Shown here: positions 24,658-34,900 of the stretch, piece after piece
Layout of the letters: each line of letters begins with the position of its first letter
Numbering within the stretch: position 1 is the stretch's first letter
The notes under the pieces: model-generated
Seen by the model: the letters and a program-made list of their open reading frames with translations, nothing else
What the model was told of the DNA's origin: nothing
Database searches by the model: none
Program-made: the position numbers and the translations under genes
Assembly: GCA_934617425.1 (NCBI GenBank)
Contig: CAKTUD010000001.1
Coordinates: 248,001 to 312,000, forward strand
Direction of reading: 5' to 3'
DNA from: an uncultured Eggerthellaceae bacterium
GTDB lineage: Bacteria > Actinomycetota > Coriobacteriia > Coriobacteriales > Eggerthellaceae
Length of the DNA stretch: 64,000 nt

Positions 24658-26343
24658 TTAAGCAAGCAGCGCGTCGACTGCCTCGTTCAAATCATCGATA
24701 TCTTTTTCGGCAACATCGTTGGTTGCCGCCCTTGCAAACAAATACGCCTTGATTTTCGGCTCCGTACCACTTGGACGGATAATCACCTTACGAGATTCGG
24801 GAAGGTGGAATTCGAGAACGTCGGCAGACGGCAGGCCGTCAACTCCCTCAGCATAATCAACAATCTCTTCAACCGTGGTGCCGGCTATTTCCTTCGGTGC
24901 ATTGTTCCTCAACCCGGCCATGATATTGGCCATGCGAGCGTGCCCGTCGGCACCTGGGTACGAATACGAAACCGTCTTATTTTTAAAATAGCCATGACGT
25001 TCGTACAAAGCAATCATCGCTTGAGCTAGGTTCATTCCCTGCTGCTTGTAGTACTGCGCCATTTGGCAGATGAGCATCGAAGCATCGACCGCGTCTTTAT
25101 CGCGCACGTACGTCCCGTTTAAATAGCCGTAGCTCTCCTCAAACCCGAAAAGGAACCTTCCCTCTTCTCCATGGGCTTCAAGCGCGCCGATAAGCTCGCC
25201 GATGTATTTAAAACCCGTAAGAACACGCTTGATGTTAAATCCGTATTCGGCTGCCACGGAATCGATCATCATCGAAGAAACAATGGTGGAAACTGCGATT
25301 TTATCTTCAAGGCTCTCGCCTGCCGAATGCTTAACGCGAGCGATGTAATCGAGCAGCAGAACACCCATCTCGTTACCTGTAAGAAGCACATATTCATCAC
25401 CGTTTTTGACCGCCGTTCCAACACGATCGGCGTCGGGGTCGGTAGCAAGCAACAAATCGGGCTTCACTTGCTCGCAAAGTTCAATGCCCTTTTCCAAAGC
25501 CTCACGAATCTCGGGGTTCGGGTACGGACACGTGGGGAAGTTCCCATCCGGGTACTCCTGTTCCGGAACAACCGTGACGTCGCCAATACCGACCTTTTCG
25601 AGGATGCGGCTAACGAGCTCCATGCCCGAACCGTTAAGCGGCGTATAGACAAGCTTCAGAGCAGCATCGTCAACGTTTGCGACCTCTACCGATTGATCGT
25701 ATACGACATCGATATATCGATCAAGGGTATCCTCGCCGATCCAATTGACAAGCCCCTGGCCCATCGCATCTTCAAAGGACATCGACTTCACGTCGCTAAA
25801 CGGGTCAACCTCATCTATTGCGGCGGAAATCGCTTTTGCGGCGTCAGTTGCTATTTGGCAACCGTCGGCACCGTAAGCTTTATATCCATTGTAAGGCGCC
25901 GGATTATGACTTGCTGTAATGCACACGCCTCCAGAACAGCCTAAATCGCGAACAGCGAAGGAGAGTGCTGGAACAGGCTCGATACGCTGATAAAGACAAA
26001 CTTTCACGCCGTTTGCGGCAAAAACTTCTGCAGCCCGACGAACGAAATCTTCTCCTTTATTGCGGCTATCACGACCGATAGCAACAGAAGGATTCTCGAA
26101 ATGATCGTTAAGGTAGTTAGAAAAGCCCTGCGTTGCGCGCCCAACTGTATAAATATTCATGCGGTTGGTGCCCGCGCCGATAATGCCCCTCAATCCAGCA
26201 GTGCCAAATGCGAGATCTTGAAAAAACGCATCGTCGATAGCAGTTTGGTCGCCAGCGTCCTTTAAGCTGCGAAGTTCTACGCTAAGATCCGGATCGGCCA
26301 CCTTTTCCAGCCATAAATCAAGAAGTATATTCGCATCTGACAT
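24658..26343 (-). CDS. Phosphoglucomutase/phosphomannomutase
   Basis: 561-residue alpha-D-phosphohexomutase (PgcA/Pgm2-like), converting glucose-6-phosphate to glucose-1-phosphate for UDP-sugar synthesis. Phosphoserine loop TASHNP with Ser145, metal loop DPDADR, sugar-recognition loop GFEESYG, and phosphate-binding loop RPSGTEPK are all present and in order. N-terminal AFGTAGLRGIIGAGTNRMN is typical of the subfamily. Good ribosome site GGAAAC upstream. With galE and the LCP protein it fits a cell-envelope sugar theme, though these genes are not one operon. A parS site lies in the gap to the next gene. Confidence 0.93.
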   Translation of the reverse strand: MSDANILLDLWLEKVADPDLSVELRSLKDAGDQTAIDDAFFQDLAFGTAGLRGIIGAGTNRMNIYTVGRATQGFSNYLNDHFENPSVAIGRDSRNKGEDFVRRAAEVFAANGVKVCLYQRIEPVPALSFAVRDLGCSGGVCITASHNPAPYNGYKAYGADGCQIATDAAKAISAAIDEVDPFSDVKSMSFEDAMGQGLVNWIGEDTLDRYIDVVYDQSVEVANVDDAALKLVYTPLNGSGMELVSRILEKVGIGDVTVVPEQEYPDGNFPTCPYPNPEIREALEKGIELCEQVKPDLLLATDPDADRVGTAVKNGDEYVLLTGNEMGVLLLDYIARVKHSAGESLEDKIAVSTIVSSMMIDSVAAEYGFNIKRVLTGFKYIGELIGALEAHGEEGRFLFGFEESYGYLNGTYVRDKDAVDASMLICQMAQYYKQQGMNLAQAMIALYERHGYFKNKTVSYSYPGADGHARMANIMAGLRNNAPKEIAGTTVEEIVDYAEGVDGLPSADVLEFHLPESRKVIIRPSGTEPKIKAYLFARAATNDVAEKDIDDLNEAVDALLA

Positions 26344-26415
26344 ATTGTTTCCTTTCGCAAGGCTCTATAACATTCCGTATTGTCCGCAGTAACGTTTCAC
26401 ACGAACATGAGAGAA

Positions 26416-26431
26416 TGTTTCACGTGAAACA
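26416..26431. other. parS site 3
   Basis: Exact TGTTTCACGTGAAACA, centre of a perfect 24-base palindrome (26412-26435), in the gap between the phosphoglucomutase start and the HAD phosphatase stop. Confidence 0.9.
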
Positions 26432-26436
26432 TTCTA

Positions 26437-27102
26437 TTAGATTCCGAATATCTTCGGGATATCAAACGGCGAGCCAACTATTAGGTCGGCTCCCGCTGAC
26501 CTAAGGCTATCAATCGACTGGTAGCCCCAGGAAACACCCAGAGCAAATGTTCCCGCCGCGCAAGCTGTCTTCATATCACCTGCCGAATCGCCTACATAAA
26601 CAGCATCATTCGGGGAGACGCCAAACGAATCGAGCATCTTCAAAAGCCCTGCAGGGTTCGGTTTGCGCGGATATTCCGGCGATTCGCCATGCGCAGCAGC
26701 AAAAACACCAGGGAAATAGCTCTCTACAAGCTCACGCACCGCAGCATCGAACTTGTTAGACAAGACGCCTAAAACAATGCCGTTGGTCTTCAGAGCATTC
26801 AAAGCCTGCATTATTCCGTTGTATGGCTGGGTGGATTTATGACCAAACTCCGAATATCGACGTTTCCACTCTTCGAGAGCGTATTCTTTCTCGTCGTTCG
26901 AAACATCTTTCGGCATAGCTTGGAAGATAAGCGCTCTTACACCATCCCCTATATACGAGCGAATTTCCTCGATCGTATGCGTCGGATACCCGCGGTCCGA
27001 CAAAACGGCATTGGTCAACGCTGTCAAATCCGGCAAAGTATTGAGCAGCGTCCCATCCATATCGAATATGACCGCTTTGAAATCAGAATCATTACGCTTC
27101 AT
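26437..27102 (-). CDS. HAD phosphatase, phosphoglycolate-phosphatase-like
   Basis: 221-residue HAD hydrolase with a helical C1 cap, like Gph/PgmB. Motif I FDMDGTLLN, motif II VLGVLSNK, Lys of motif III in PEYPRKPNPAGLL, motif IV VYVGDSAGDMKTA. It would dephosphorylate a small metabolite, classically 2-phosphoglycolate formed during DNA repair; PPi-dependent and nucleotide-specific relatives cannot be excluded. It lies upstream of the phosphoglucomutase gene on the same strand, 93 bases apart, and the gap holds a parS site. Start ATG is at 27102. Confidence 0.85.
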   Translation of the reverse strand: MKRNDSDFKAVIFDMDGTLLNTLPDLTALTNAVLSDRGYPTHTIEEIRSYIGDGVRALIFQAMPKDVSNDEKEYALEEWKRRYSEFGHKSTQPYNGIMQALNALKTNGIVLGVLSNKFDAAVRELVESYFPGVFAAAHGESPEYPRKPNPAGLLKMLDSFGVSPNDAVYVGDSAGDMKTACAAGTFALGVSWGYQSIDSLRSAGADLIVGSPFDIPKIFGI

Positions 27103-27154
27103 GGATCTCTATCCTCACCATCAAACACGACCACTATGCATCTTGCCCGCAGGC

Positions 27155-27183
27155 AAAAATAAAACCGCCCCAAACGGGGCGGT
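27155..27183 (-). terminator. Terminator of tRNA-Gly
   Basis: ACCGCCCC (27183-27176 on the minus strand) pairs with GGGGCGGT (27171-27164), loop of four, then TTTATTTTT on the minus strand, directly after the tRNA gene. Confidence 0.85.
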
Positions 27184-27192
27184 CGGTTTCGT

Positions 27193-27267
27193 TGGAGCGG
27201 GTGACGGGATTCGAACCCGCGAATACCAGCTTGGGAAGCTGGGGCCTTACCACTTGGCAACACCCGC
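27193..27267 (-). tRNA. tRNA-Gly(CCC)
   Basis: 75 bases with encoded CCA. Acceptor GCGGGTG/CACCCGC, anticodon stem CCAGC-TTCCCAA-GCTGG with anticodon CCC, and T-loop GTTCGAATC. Reads GGG glycine codons. Confidence 0.95.
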
Positions 27268-27307
27268 ATTTGCAGTGCTAAGGATTATACCCTAATCCGC
27301 ACAAGCT

Positions 27308-30300
27308 TTAAATATTCTTAACAAGCTCCTCGACGAAATAGATATTCTCGTTCAGGGTTTGGGTGTCGATATTCTCGACAACATCTTCGTCAGCTAAGGT
27401 CAGAGCTTTTTGACCATTTTCAGCACCGACAATATGCAACGCCTGAATGCCCATCTTCATGGCAACGGATGCCGCACTATCATAGCCTGAGAAATCAACA
27501 GCTTCGCAAGGGATTCCAGATTCCCGCGATGCCTTCTGCGCAAAACGCTTGCCGCGAGACGATGGCGAAACAAACTTGATAGCGCCTTCGCGCTGAGCGT
27601 ACGAAAGAGATCCGGCGCCCAAAGCCTCAAGATCAACGATCACCGAACCACGAAGCTCGTTCTCGTGCTGCTGAATAAAAGCGCGAATTCCATCATGAGC
27701 ATCGACTTCGGACCCCAAGGCAACGAACCAGACCTCCGTCTCGAAATTCGGATTGCGGAACTGATAGATATGTTTGATTTCCTCGGGGGTTTCGACATCC
27801 TCGTCAAGTGCCGCCGCCGCATCCGCTTCGTCCTCTTCACCCGAACTCTTCATGCTCACACGACCCAAACGAACGCGCGACATCGAACCACCCTGCCAAC
27901 GGCGGCTAGCATCATTCTGATCCTCGTAAGCGGCATCGGCGTAGCTATCGGCATACTCGTCATAGCTATCCTCAGCGTAGTCGCCATATTCCGCATCATA
28001 ATCTTGCTCAAAAGCAACGTCGTTGCGACCTGCACGGCGATTCTCTATCTGTTCGTCGCGGAAGCTTTCCCAACCGCCGCGCTCTTTTCCCACCGCTCTA
28101 GGATCAAATTCGTCTTCGACATCAAGCCATTCTTGTGGGGTTTCTTCGTCAGCGGCATCTTTTTTCGATCCAAAATGGAACTTATCTAAAAAGCGGCGGA
28201 AGCGCGATTTCGGCATTTCAACATAGCCAGGACCAGCAAAGGCGCCCGTCTCGGTATACTGATCCGCGATATCAGAATCGTCTGCATCATCGACGTACGC
28301 ATCCTCTGGGTTATCGTAATCGTCGAATATCTCATCGCCAACAGGATCAATGGATCCAGTTGCTCCGGCGGCGCCGAACGAGCCAACGGAACTAACACCG
28401 GAAACAGCAACTGTGTCCTCGCCGATGCGCTCGATCGATCCGCTCAGAGAGGGCAACTTGGTGCGCAACGACCTCAAAACACCCGATTTCGAAGGCGATG
28501 TCTGTCCGTACCCCTCCATACCAGGCCCAACAACCGCGGGAACAGCAGCTGCGAGACCACGTTCGACGCCAGCAGGAGCGCTGTCGGCCAAAGGTGCGCG
28601 CTGTCCTTGCAGCTGGAAATCAGGGGCGACGTCGGACGTACCATCAAAACCAGGAAGAGACATCGCACGTTTGGGATGGTTGACACCCTCGGAACGAACC
28701 GCTTCGACACTCGTCTCCGAGCTTTTCGAAGAAACGCCAGCAGCAGCAAGCTCATCCGCATTAAAAACGATAGGCTCGAAAGCCGTGGTCTCGTTGACTA
28801 TCGAAGCAATCTCCTGATTGAATTCGCTCATCAAATCGGCAGCGTTAGCAGGTTTCCCATCAGAGACCCGCTCGGAAGTCGTCTCAACGGCGGAAAAATC
28901 GTCTGCGGCATCAACCGCAGGAACATCAACAACGTCGTTAGCTAAAGCGGCATCTTCATCTTCGACATGCGGATCTTCGGCATGCAGGCCCTCAATGGAA
29001 GATTCTACATATATAGCAGCGCCAGCAGTGATGACCGTCGATGGGTCGTGCTTTACCGGGGGCTTTTCTTCACCCGGTCGAGGCGGCAAAACCTCAACTA
29101 TATCAGCCGAACGAGCGCGCAGGCGCTCCTCGCTTTCGTCGACAACAAGCTTGTTCGCTTCATCGAAAATAGCATTCGACGATTCAAGAGCAGCATCGAG
29201 CGCTTCCGCATAGCGGCTACGCTGCGCGGGTTTCGGTTTTTGCGGCGATCGCTTTGCCTTACGCTGAGCCTCGGCAAACCAATCTGGCACCCCACTCGCA
29301 GAACTATCGTCGCTGACCGTAGCTTCCTCGTTTTGGGAATCGCCGGAAGCGGCAATGGGGACATTCTCGCTTGCATCCGTATCGGTCATACCGTTATCGC
29401 CACCAGGCGCGCACGAAACACCAGAAGGGATCTCGGTTATCGTAATGCCATCCTCGACGGTTATAACCGGCGCGGCGGCTTCTTCCTTAATGTACGCCGT
29501 AGTAGAAACGGCCTCACCCGTAAGTGCGGCTATAGCTGCCTTTGCGGCAGAAAGACGTTCTTCCGCAGTACCCACGCCCTCTTCGAGCGGAGTAGTGTTT
29601 GCCACATGATAGGAAATCTCCGCGCCTTCAGGAATAAGCTCCTCGGCACGAGCCGCGGTTTCACCGTGGATGACATGGACTTCGTGGCTTTTATCAGCGT
29701 CCTCGCTGTTCATAAGACCTTTTGATATTGTCTTTGCCACTTCGAGCATGGCAGAAACGCCCGATGCGTTGTCGTTAGCCCCTTCCGAAAACGGAGCCAT
29801 GCGATACAAAACCGCTTTCACTGCCGGCAAAGCCGCCAAAACAGCAGCCAAAACAATCAGCACGTTTACAACGATAGCGGCAACGCCTTGCACTGCGCCG
29901 AAAACGGTTCCGCGAAGCAAAAGCAGGATAGGAACCGCGATCATGGCCGCAAGACAGACGATTGCCCAGGGAATCCGCAGGCCTTCCGCCACGGCAACCA
30001 GCTTCGGTTTCACCTTGCCCGTGTCATAATGAGCGACAAGAATCACCTTACGTGAACGCACGCCCCTTTCAGGGTCGGGGGCGTACTTTGCAACCACGTT
30101 TTGGCTAGCCCCTTTTGAAAGAGGTTTGGTGACGATAGGATACCCAAGCGCCTCTGCACCATAAACAGCTGCAGAAATCAAAGCGATAATAGCTGCAGGG
30201 ATAGCAAACGCTGGGAAAATCACGGCGATAAGCGCCACAACAATGGTTAGAATCGAGCAGATCGCACGAGGCGATTCGACATTTGACGAGCTAGTAAAAT

Positions 30301-30442
30301 CCTCAACAGCAACGGGAAATCCGGCTTCACTCTGAAAAGCATCAGCGATATAAAGAGCTGCTTGCTGCTCTTCCTCTGTACCAGCCGGTCGAGGGCCTAT
30401 GGTCCTGCTGAGATATTCGATGCAATCGTGTTGTTGCGCCAT
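27308..30442 (-). CDS. Membrane M28-peptidase-like protein split by a ~640-residue acidic insert
   Basis: 1044 residues. The N-terminal part resembles an M28 metallopeptidase (EYLSRTIGPRPAGTEEEQQA; metal-ligand loops ILVAHYDTGK at 134-143 and EGANDNASGVSAMLEVAKT from 220). It is interrupted by four hydrophobic helices, in pairs at about 61-98 and 160-205. From about 245 to 885 comes a long low-complexity region rich in Asp, Glu, Ser and Ala, followed by the second peptidase half (about 888-1044: TEVWFVALGSEVDAHDGIRA, IVDLEALGAGSL, ALHIVGAENG). The usual Glu-Glu catalytic pair looks like Ser-Glu here, so activity is uncertain. It could instead be a scaffold with a peptidase fold. No neighbour hints at a substrate. 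Confidence 0.65.
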   Translation of the reverse strand: MAQQHDCIEYLSRTIGPRPAGTEEEQQAALYIADAFQSEAGFPVAVEDFTSSSNVESPRAICSILTIVVALIAVIFPAFAIPAAIIALISAAVYGAEALGYPIVTKPLSKGASQNVVAKYAPDPERGVRSRKVILVAHYDTGKVKPKLVAVAEGLRIPWAIVCLAAMIAVPILLLLRGTVFGAVQGVAAIVVNVLIVLAAVLAALPAVKAVLYRMAPFSEGANDNASGVSAMLEVAKTISKGLMNSEDADKSHEVHVIHGETAARAEELIPEGAEISYHVANTTPLEEGVGTAEERLSAAKAAIAALTGEAVSTTAYIKEEAAAPVITVEDGITITEIPSGVSCAPGGDNGMTDTDASENVPIAASGDSQNEEATVSDDSSASGVPDWFAEAQRKAKRSPQKPKPAQRSRYAEALDAALESSNAIFDEANKLVVDESEERLRARSADIVEVLPPRPGEEKPPVKHDPSTVITAGAAIYVESSIEGLHAEDPHVEDEDAALANDVVDVPAVDAADDFSAVETTSERVSDGKPANAADLMSEFNQEIASIVNETTAFEPIVFNADELAAAGVSSKSSETSVEAVRSEGVNHPKRAMSLPGFDGTSDVAPDFQLQGQRAPLADSAPAGVERGLAAAVPAVVGPGMEGYGQTSPSKSGVLRSLRTKLPSLSGSIERIGEDTVAVSGVSSVGSFGAAGATGSIDPVGDEIFDDYDNPEDAYVDDADDSDIADQYTETGAFAGPGYVEMPKSRFRRFLDKFHFGSKKDAADEETPQEWLDVEDEFDPRAVGKERGGWESFRDEQIENRRAGRNDVAFEQDYDAEYGDYAEDSYDEYADSYADAAYEDQNDASRRWQGGSMSRVRLGRVSMKSSGEEDEADAAAALDEDVETPEEIKHIYQFRNPNFETEVWFVALGSEVDAHDGIRAFIQQHENELRGSVIVDLEALGAGSLSYAQREGAIKFVSPSSRGKRFAQKASRESGIPCEAVDFSGYDSAASVAMKMGIQALHIVGAENGQKALTLADEDVVENIDTQTLNENIYFVEELVKNI

Positions 30443-30536
30443 GTCAAATCCTCCGTTTTACGACATGCTTGGTAGCACGCCTGCGTATATGCGCATAATT
30501 ACTTGTGAGTATACGCTATTGACCTGTATGACGTGG

Positions 30537-31916
30537 TTATACGCCCAAATAATCGCGAATTATGCCATCAGCCTGCGTTGCCGCGTAACGGGCATTCGAA
30601 TATCGTTGTCGATCATCTTCGATATTCTTCTCGAAAACGCTTTCCACGCTTTCCGAAAGAGAGTCCGGCAACGCTTCTGCAAGCTTTACCGCCTCGGCAT
30701 CGGCGGCGTTGTATTTTTCTATCTGGATCTGCGCAGTTGCTTTATCTCTATCGATCAATGCTTGAGCCGCTAAGATCGCATACCCCAACGCTTCTTTGCG
30801 TTTTTCCAAATAGGTACGTTGCGCTGAAAAATCGAGACCATTGTATTTCGATTCGACAGAAGCCATTTTGCTCTCCAAATCGGAGAGCAGCGCAATCGCA
30901 TCGGATATTTTCGATTTAGCGGTTTTCATATCGTCATCGATAGCTCCGCTCGACAGCAACGCCGTCCCTTCGCGCGCCGCGCTGTCGGCCGACAGAACCT
31001 CGTTCCAAACGTCATTGGCGTTATCTGCTACCGTTTTAGCCTCTTCCGCATCGGCAAATATACCCTCCCCTGCATCGAGCATAGCCAGACGAGCCGTGCA
31101 AGCATCGACAACCTGTCCTGCCGCCGTTTTCATCGTTCCATCAGAAAGCAGCGGGACCAACTCACCGGCAATCGATGAAGCCTTTGAAAGATGCATCTTG
31201 ACATCTTTATAACCAGAGTGGAGATTGTTCCAGTCTTCCCCGCCGACAGCGTCCATCGGAGCATCTAATAGGCTGTCGAGCTCGACTAAACCCTCGTCTG
31301 CCGACGAAATCTCGTGCATTGCCTCAGCCAAAAGCGAGCTCTGCCCTAGATGCAGCTGATACTGGTGGTAGAAGTAATAGCCGCCGGCACAAATAGCAGC
31401 GATGCATGCACCTGACACAAGCAAACGCAAGCGAATGCGACGGCGACGGCGGATCTTCTTACGACGCTCGACCTCCTCTTGAGCAGATTCTTGCGAATAG
31501 GGAGCACTCTGCACATTCTCACGCGATAACGAATGCTTCTCGGCATAGCGTCGCTGACGTTCCTTTTTTGCCTGCGCACGAGCTTGGGCTTTCGTCTCCC
31601 TACGATCATTTTTCTTTCGATCGTCCGCTTTGCGATTGCTCTCTTTACAATCCGCAGCAGCGCCGGCGGCTTTTGACAAAGAATCCTTTTTGCCAAAATG
31701 AGTCTGTGAGTTTTTCCGAAACGCCGACGAAGACAGCAGCGAGACCACGCCGACAGCCCTGCCAGCATGCTTCACTTCGACAACATTGGATTTCTTGCTT
31801 GCTTCAAGATCGTCGCGCGCGTTTTCGAGAACGTTGAAAGAGATTTCGTTTGACGTGCCTACGGTATTGGCTTTTACACGCGCGGCACCTTTGGCAGAGC
31901 CTTTGCGACCAAACAT
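30537..31916 (-). CDS. Single-pass membrane protein with basic N-terminus and coiled-coil C-terminus
   Basis: 459 residues, family not recognised. A strongly basic, Lys/Arg-rich region (about 90-165, including KIRRRRRIRLRLL) precedes one membrane helix (about 164-185: VSGACIAAICAGGYYFYHQY), then an outward helical region (about 190-459) with heptad-like Ala/Leu/Glu patterns. Topology by the positive-inside rule: N-terminus inside, C-terminus outside. It starts three bases after the stop of the exonuclease-helicase gene and is probably co-transcribed with it. A structural or envelope role is possible; the basic tail could also bind nucleic acid. Confidence 0.6.
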   Translation of the reverse strand: MFGRKGSAKGAARVKANTVGTSNEISFNVLENARDDLEASKKSNVVEVKHAGRAVGVVSLLSSSAFRKNSQTHFGKKDSLSKAAGAAADCKESNRKADDRKKNDRRETKAQARAQAKKERQRRYAEKHSLSRENVQSAPYSQESAQEEVERRKKIRRRRRIRLRLLVSGACIAAICAGGYYFYHQYQLHLGQSSLLAEAMHEISSADEGLVELDSLLDAPMDAVGGEDWNNLHSGYKDVKMHLSKASSIAGELVPLLSDGTMKTAAGQVVDACTARLAMLDAGEGIFADAEEAKTVADNANDVWNEVLSADSAAREGTALLSSGAIDDDMKTAKSKISDAIALLSDLESKMASVESKYNGLDFSAQRTYLEKRKEALGYAILAAQALIDRDKATAQIQIEKYNAADAEAVKLAEALPDSLSESVESVFEKNIEDDRQRYSNARYAATQADGIIRDYLGV

Positions 31917-31919
31917 AAG

Positions 31920-34900
31920 CTATTTCCGATTGCTCATCAAACGCAATGCTTCAACGATCTCATCTATAGTGCAAATACGCACGGTTTTACTCGGCATCGA
32001 ATTGAGCACCGTTTTCCCATAGCTTTTTGTGATAAGACGCTTATCAGCTAAGATAAGTACCCCTGTGTCGTCTGCCTTGCGGATAAGACGCCCTGCGGCT
32101 TGTTTTGTTTCGATAATTGCTTGCGGCAAAACATAATGTCTCCAAGCAGCATCGTCGCGCACAGCGCGCTCGCAGAACAGCGGGTCGGTTGGTCTAGCAA
32201 AGGGCAGTTTCGGAATCACGACTCCTTTAAGTGTTGCACCAGGGGCATCAAACCCTTGCCAAAATGATTTAAGAGCAAATAAAGACAAGGTTTCGTCAGC
32301 GATGAAATCATCACGCAATCCCTTGACGGAAACGCCCCATTTTTGGCAGACCAAACGCAAATCATCTTGTTTGAGAGCAGGCTGAACAACGTCGAAACAT
32401 TTCTCCATCTCGCGACGATTGGTAAAAAGCGTGAGCATCGAGCCATGCTGAGCGCGATGAACCGCGATCAGCAACTTCTCCAACGCAGGGAGATAGCTTG
32501 GCATATTCGGCTCGGGCATATCCTTCACGACATAGATGATCATGTTATTGTCGAAATCGAAACTCGAATCAAGCTTAAGTGTGTCGTATCTCGACTCATC
32601 CGTCTGCCCAAGACCCATCGTGTTGATAAACGAATCGAATTTCTGATTCACCGTCACTGTTGCAGAGGCGAACACGACCGAATGCGTGCTTGAGTACAGC
32701 GTTTCGTTCAGTTTTGCACCGATGTCAAGCGGCAACGCTTCAAACGAATCCTCTAACTTGTCCTTCTTGCGGTTGAGGGAAGCTTGATAGGCAAACGATT
32801 TCGGCTCAGCCTCAAAAATAGTTTCCGCCGCCTGACGCAACTCTTTTACTTCCAACGCCAAAGATGCCATCTCGCGCTGCACCTCGGCCGCCTCGTCGAT
32901 TCCTTCCAAGTACGCAACCAGATCCTGGACGGCTTTCACCAATTTGTCGGCACTTTCGACCATCAACATCTCTTGCGAACGCAAGACGCTGAACACCGAA
33001 CCATGGCGGATCTCGTCATTCAACCAAAGCTCTATACGCTCGTAGTTTTTGTTTTTGCTGGTGTCGTAATACAAAAGATCTTTTGCGTGGCTGATAAAAT
33101 CACCGGCGGTCTGGTCGAACGACGCACCTGCTTGCTTGCATTTCGAAGTAAGAGCGAAAAGCAACGTCGTGTCAGCACCAGGCGCGTTGGCAACCCTGCT
33201 TTCAGCTTTCGCGAAAACATTACGCGATGTCTCCGAAGAAAGTTTGCCGCAAATACGCTGCAAAGCGATGCAATCGACGCTCTCGGTAAATGCGCGGCGT
33301 GCCTCTTGCTCGGCATCATGAGCCTCGTCGATGATCCAGTAACGAATATCGGGGAGCAATCCTCCGTCAGCAGCGACGTCGCAGAACAATAACGAATGAT
33401 TAGTTACGACGATATCTGCATTCTCCGCACGACGGCGAGCGCCGTGGCCAAAACATAGATTGCCAAAATAGGGGCATTTGCGTTTAAGGCACTCTTTCGA
33501 TGTCGTGGTTATCGCATATCGCGGCAGAGAACGATAATCAATCTTCAAAGCGTCGATATCGTCGTATTCTGATTGCTCGATAAACGAAAGAAGTCCTGCA
33601 AGCGCCGGAGCCTGCGATATTTCACTTCCCGCCACAAGTCTCATAACGGGACCATCATCGACGATATGCTCTATCTTGCGCAAACAGGGATAATGGGTTA
33701 TGCCTTTCAAAGCCGCAAACGAGAGCGGCTTGTCAGCCTCATCGCCTAAGAGCTCTCTGTCACCACGCAAAGCGGCGGACAAAGCGGGCAGCTCTTGAAA
33801 AACAAGCTGATCGAGAAGCGAATTGGTCTTCGTCGCAACGCCGACCGTTATCTTATTGCGCTTCGCAAGCAACGCTGAAGGAACCAGATACGCCATAGAT
33901 TTACCGACACCGGTACCTGCCTCGACAACAAGATTACGTCCATTCGCATTAGCCTTCGCTATCGCAACAGACATCCTACGCTGCTCGTCACGCGGCTCGC
34001 ATTGGTCGTATATCCTGCCAAGAAGACCTTTTTTCGAAAATGCTTTCTCTACGAGATTTTGCGAGGGGAAATCGATAGTCGACGCTGGATTCGCTGCTAT
34101 AGCTTCGGCGTCAACCTTCGCGTCGAGCGTCGGCATCGTCGACACTCTTTGGCGACGCATATTTCTAAGCGAAAACAACCTTTTCTTTCTCTTCATTGTA
34201 GCGTTTTCGCTGTCGATCTGTTTAAAAGACCCGAAATCGTTCTGTTCAAAGGCTTGCGGTTCATTTTTAAACGAGCTCTCTTTATCGCCAGAGGTCTCCT
34301 GCTCTGGCGCGGACAGACCTAAAGCAGCTGATCTCACGTTTTCGTTTTCGGCAAAGAAATCGAAAACGTACTGCGTGGACCACTCCTCCTCAGTTGCCAT
34401 CGAGGCGATTTCCTGAATCAGGTCAAAAGGCATGCAACAAACAGCAGCTAGCAAAATACGATAAATGGAACATGTAGCTTCAACATCGGCATCAGCACGA
34501 TGCGTCGAAACGGGAGCATCAAACGTATGAACCAAATCGATCAAGCGATGAGAGCGAAGCTTGGGCAAGGCAATGCGAGACAAATCAAGCGAGTCTATCC
34601 ACTTGTTTTCAAGCAAAGGATAGCCAGCAGGGTGTTTGGTAGTGAAAGTCTTATCAAAACCAACATTATGGGCAACCATCTTTGCATCGCCCGCAAATGC
34701 AACAAGACCAGCAAGGGCTTCTTCTGGCGACGGAGCATCTTTAACGTCTTCGTCGTGAATATTCGTAAGATGAACGACATCCTCGGGGATAGCTTTGCCC
34801 GGATTCACGAACGTCACGTACCAGTCAACTATCTCACCGCATTCCAAACGAGCGGCGGCTATTTGAATAAGCTCATCATGGGTAAAAGAAAAGCCTGTCG

